Source: VSJD01 sp964617825 (GTDB lineage: Bacteria > Verrucomicrobiota > Kiritimatiellia > JAAZAB01). Taken from it: a stretch of 64,000 bases of DNA. The DNA is taken from contig CAZTWL010000002.1 in NCBI GenBank assembly GCA_964617825.1, forward strand, positions 62,001 through 126,000, in the 5' to 3' direction. Below the pieces are notes generated by a model. The model made no database searches. It had not been told where the DNA came from and saw only the letters and a program-made list of their open reading frames with translations. The translations under genes were made by a program, and so were the position numbers. Positions 62,934 through 64,000 of this stretch are shown here, in pieces. Each line of letters starts with the position of its first letter. Position 1 is the first letter of the stretch.

Positions 62934-63728
62934 ATGAACTCGTTTCTTCAATCCATCATGGCCGAGCGCCGCGACGATGCCCGGCAGGCCGGCGCGCATT
63001 TGCCGATCGGGCAATTGGAACGAATCGTCGCGCGCTTGCCCAGGATCAGGAGCCTGAAGGCGCAGCTGGCGCGCGCGGAGGCGCCAAGCCGTCCGGCGTT
63101 CATTATCGCCGAAGTCAAAAAAGCAAGCCCATCGGCCGGCCTGTTGTCCGAAGCGTACGATCCGGCCGCAGCGGCCGCAATTTACGCACAGGCGGGAGCC
63201 GGCGGCATTTCGGTCCTGACAGAGCCCCGGCATTTTCTCGGCCGGGACGAGGACCTTATCCAAGTCCGCCAGGCGACCAACCTGCCGGTGTTGCGCAAAG
63301 ATTTTATTTCCGATCCTTACCAGGTCTTCGAGACACGGGCGCTGGGCGCCGATGTCATCCTGCTGATTGCGGCCGGTTTGGAAGACCATTTGTTGAAAGA
63401 GCTTTATGCCATTGCACGGACAATCGGGCTGGATATGATTGTCGAGGTGCATACGCGGGACGAGATGGAGCGCGCCCTCCCGCTCGACCAAGCCATCATC
63501 GGAGTCAACAGCCGCGATTTAAATACGCTGAAGACCGATCTGGCCTTCGCCCGGAAACTGGCGCCGCTGATTCCGCCGGGCCGCGCAGTGATTGCCGAAA
63601 GCGGCATTAAAAGCCGCCAGGACATCGAAGACCTGCAAACTCATGGATATTGCGGATTTTTAATCGGCGAAACTCTGATGAAGTCGGCCAACGTTACCGC
63701 CACGTTGCGCGAGTTAAGCGGAGCTTAG
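62934..63728 (+). CDS. trpC: Indole-3-glycerol phosphate synthase
   Basis: 264 residues from ATG 62934. IIAEVKKASPSAG holds the catalytic Lys, VLRKDFISDPYQ another Lys, ALGADVILLIAA, GVNSRDL and AESGI the rest of the TIM-barrel site. ATG 62904 is also in frame. Followed by trpF after eight bases. Confidence 0.93.
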   Translation: MNSFLQSIMAERRDDARQAGAHLPIGQLERIVARLPRIRSLKAQLARAEAPSRPAFIIAEVKKASPSAGLLSEAYDPAAAAAIYAQAGAGGISVLTEPRHFLGRDEDLIQVRQATNLPVLRKDFISDPYQVFETRALGADVILLIAAGLEDHLLKELYAIARTIGLDMIVEVHTRDEMERALPLDQAIIGVNSRDLNTLKTDLAFARKLAPLIPPGRAVIAESGIKSRQDIEDLQTHGYCGFLIGETLMKSANVTATLRELSGA

Positions 63729-63736
63729 GATTCATT

Positions 63737-64000
63737 ATGCGCCGAACAACCGAAATCAAAATCTGCGGCTTGACCAATCTGCCTGACGCCCGCATGGCGC
63801 TGGATGCGGGCGCGGATTATCTTGGGTTTGTGCTGTACGAAAGATCGCCCCGCCACATCGCGCTCGGCGCCCTGCGGCGCCTGTTGGAGCGCCTCCCGTC
63901 CGGCGCGCGGGCCATTGCCGTTTTTGTGAATGCGCGCCGCGATCTCGTGGAATCGCTGGCGCGCGATTGCCGCCTGCACGCCGTTCAGCTCCATGGCGAT
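63737..64000 (+). CDS. trpF: Phosphoribosylanthranilate isomerase (partial, runs off the window)
   Basis: The first 88 codons are present. KICGLTNLPDARMALDAGADYLGFV contains the catalytic Cys, and AVFVNA and VQLHGD follow in order. The C-terminal half lies beyond the window. Confidence 0.9.
   Translation, partial: MRRTTEIKICGLTNLPDARMALDAGADYLGFVLYERSPRHIALGALRRLLERLPSGARAIAVFVNARRDLVESLARDCRLHAVQLHGD

Overview
The window (about 58% GC by eye) reads as a contiguous chromosome segment of a Gram-negative (LpxB, LpxI, a secretin, outer-membrane proteins) bacterium of the PVC superphylum, most likely near Kiritimatiellota, Lentisphaerota or Verrucomicrobiota. The lineage clues are a pilus gene block whose order matches what I recall of Akkermansia Amuc_1098-1102, an H-X9-DG type prepilin, a split glycine decarboxylase and a giant SBBP/FG-GAP secreted protein. 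The lineage call is inference. I see no rRNA, tRNA, CRISPR array or recognisable transposase.

Layout. 0-10 kb is housekeeping: panD (+), then on the minus strand clpX, clpP, tig, rho-coaE, a membrane GT-C-like protein with a TPR tail, and a stand-alone 5'-3' exonuclease. 10-26 kb (minus) is a fibre-assembly locus in two transcription blocks. The upstream block runs from an H-X9-DG prepilin through three GspG-like, one GspH/FimT-like, one GspI/PilV-like, one GspJ/PilW-like and one GspK/PilX-like pseudopilin. The downstream block has its own near-consensus promoter (17907-17934) and encodes a small periplasmic protein, a PilM-PilN fusion, a PilO/Amuc_1100-like protein, a PilP-position protein with zinc-ribbon and calcium-type repeats, and a TPR-secretin (PilQ). 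No motor ATPase, platform protein or prepilin peptidase is present. Just upstream (26.6-32.8 kb) lies a 2070-residue secreted repeat protein, a candidate substrate. 33-37 kb holds gcvT-gcvPA-gcvPB without gcvH; a four-helix-bundle ORF sits between gcvPA and gcvPB, and a close second copy sits at 26.1 kb.

37-46 kb (plus) is a sugar/glycan region: a DegT aminotransferase remnant, a Gfo/Idh/MocA oxidoreductase, nagB, a degenerate M24 'aminopeptidase', a polysaccharide deacetylase, a small beta-barrel-like protein, a coiled-coil protein and two glycosyltransferases. 46-54 kb is mixed: a zinc-ribbon coiled-coil protein, class II aldolase, glycerol-1-phosphate dehydrogenase-like protein, priA, a YjbQ-family protein, a homocysteine methyltransferase-type protein and small membrane or lipoproteins. 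54-58 kb (minus) is lpxI, a Gfo/Idh oxidoreductase, lpxB and a GT2, a lipid A and envelope sugar group. 58-64 kb has a PD-(D/E)XK nuclease, a DUF167 protein and trpE-G-D-C-F (trpF cut by the window end); the trp genes start from a strong promoter whose -10 lies inside a perfect 18-bp palindrome.

The most unusual feature is a family of degenerate 7-bp tandem repeats (consensus roughly YRRRCNN in the main class) at many gene junctions between 6.7 and 46 kb. They are densest in the pseudopilin block, where they are translated into the cleavable leaders of several pseudopilins.
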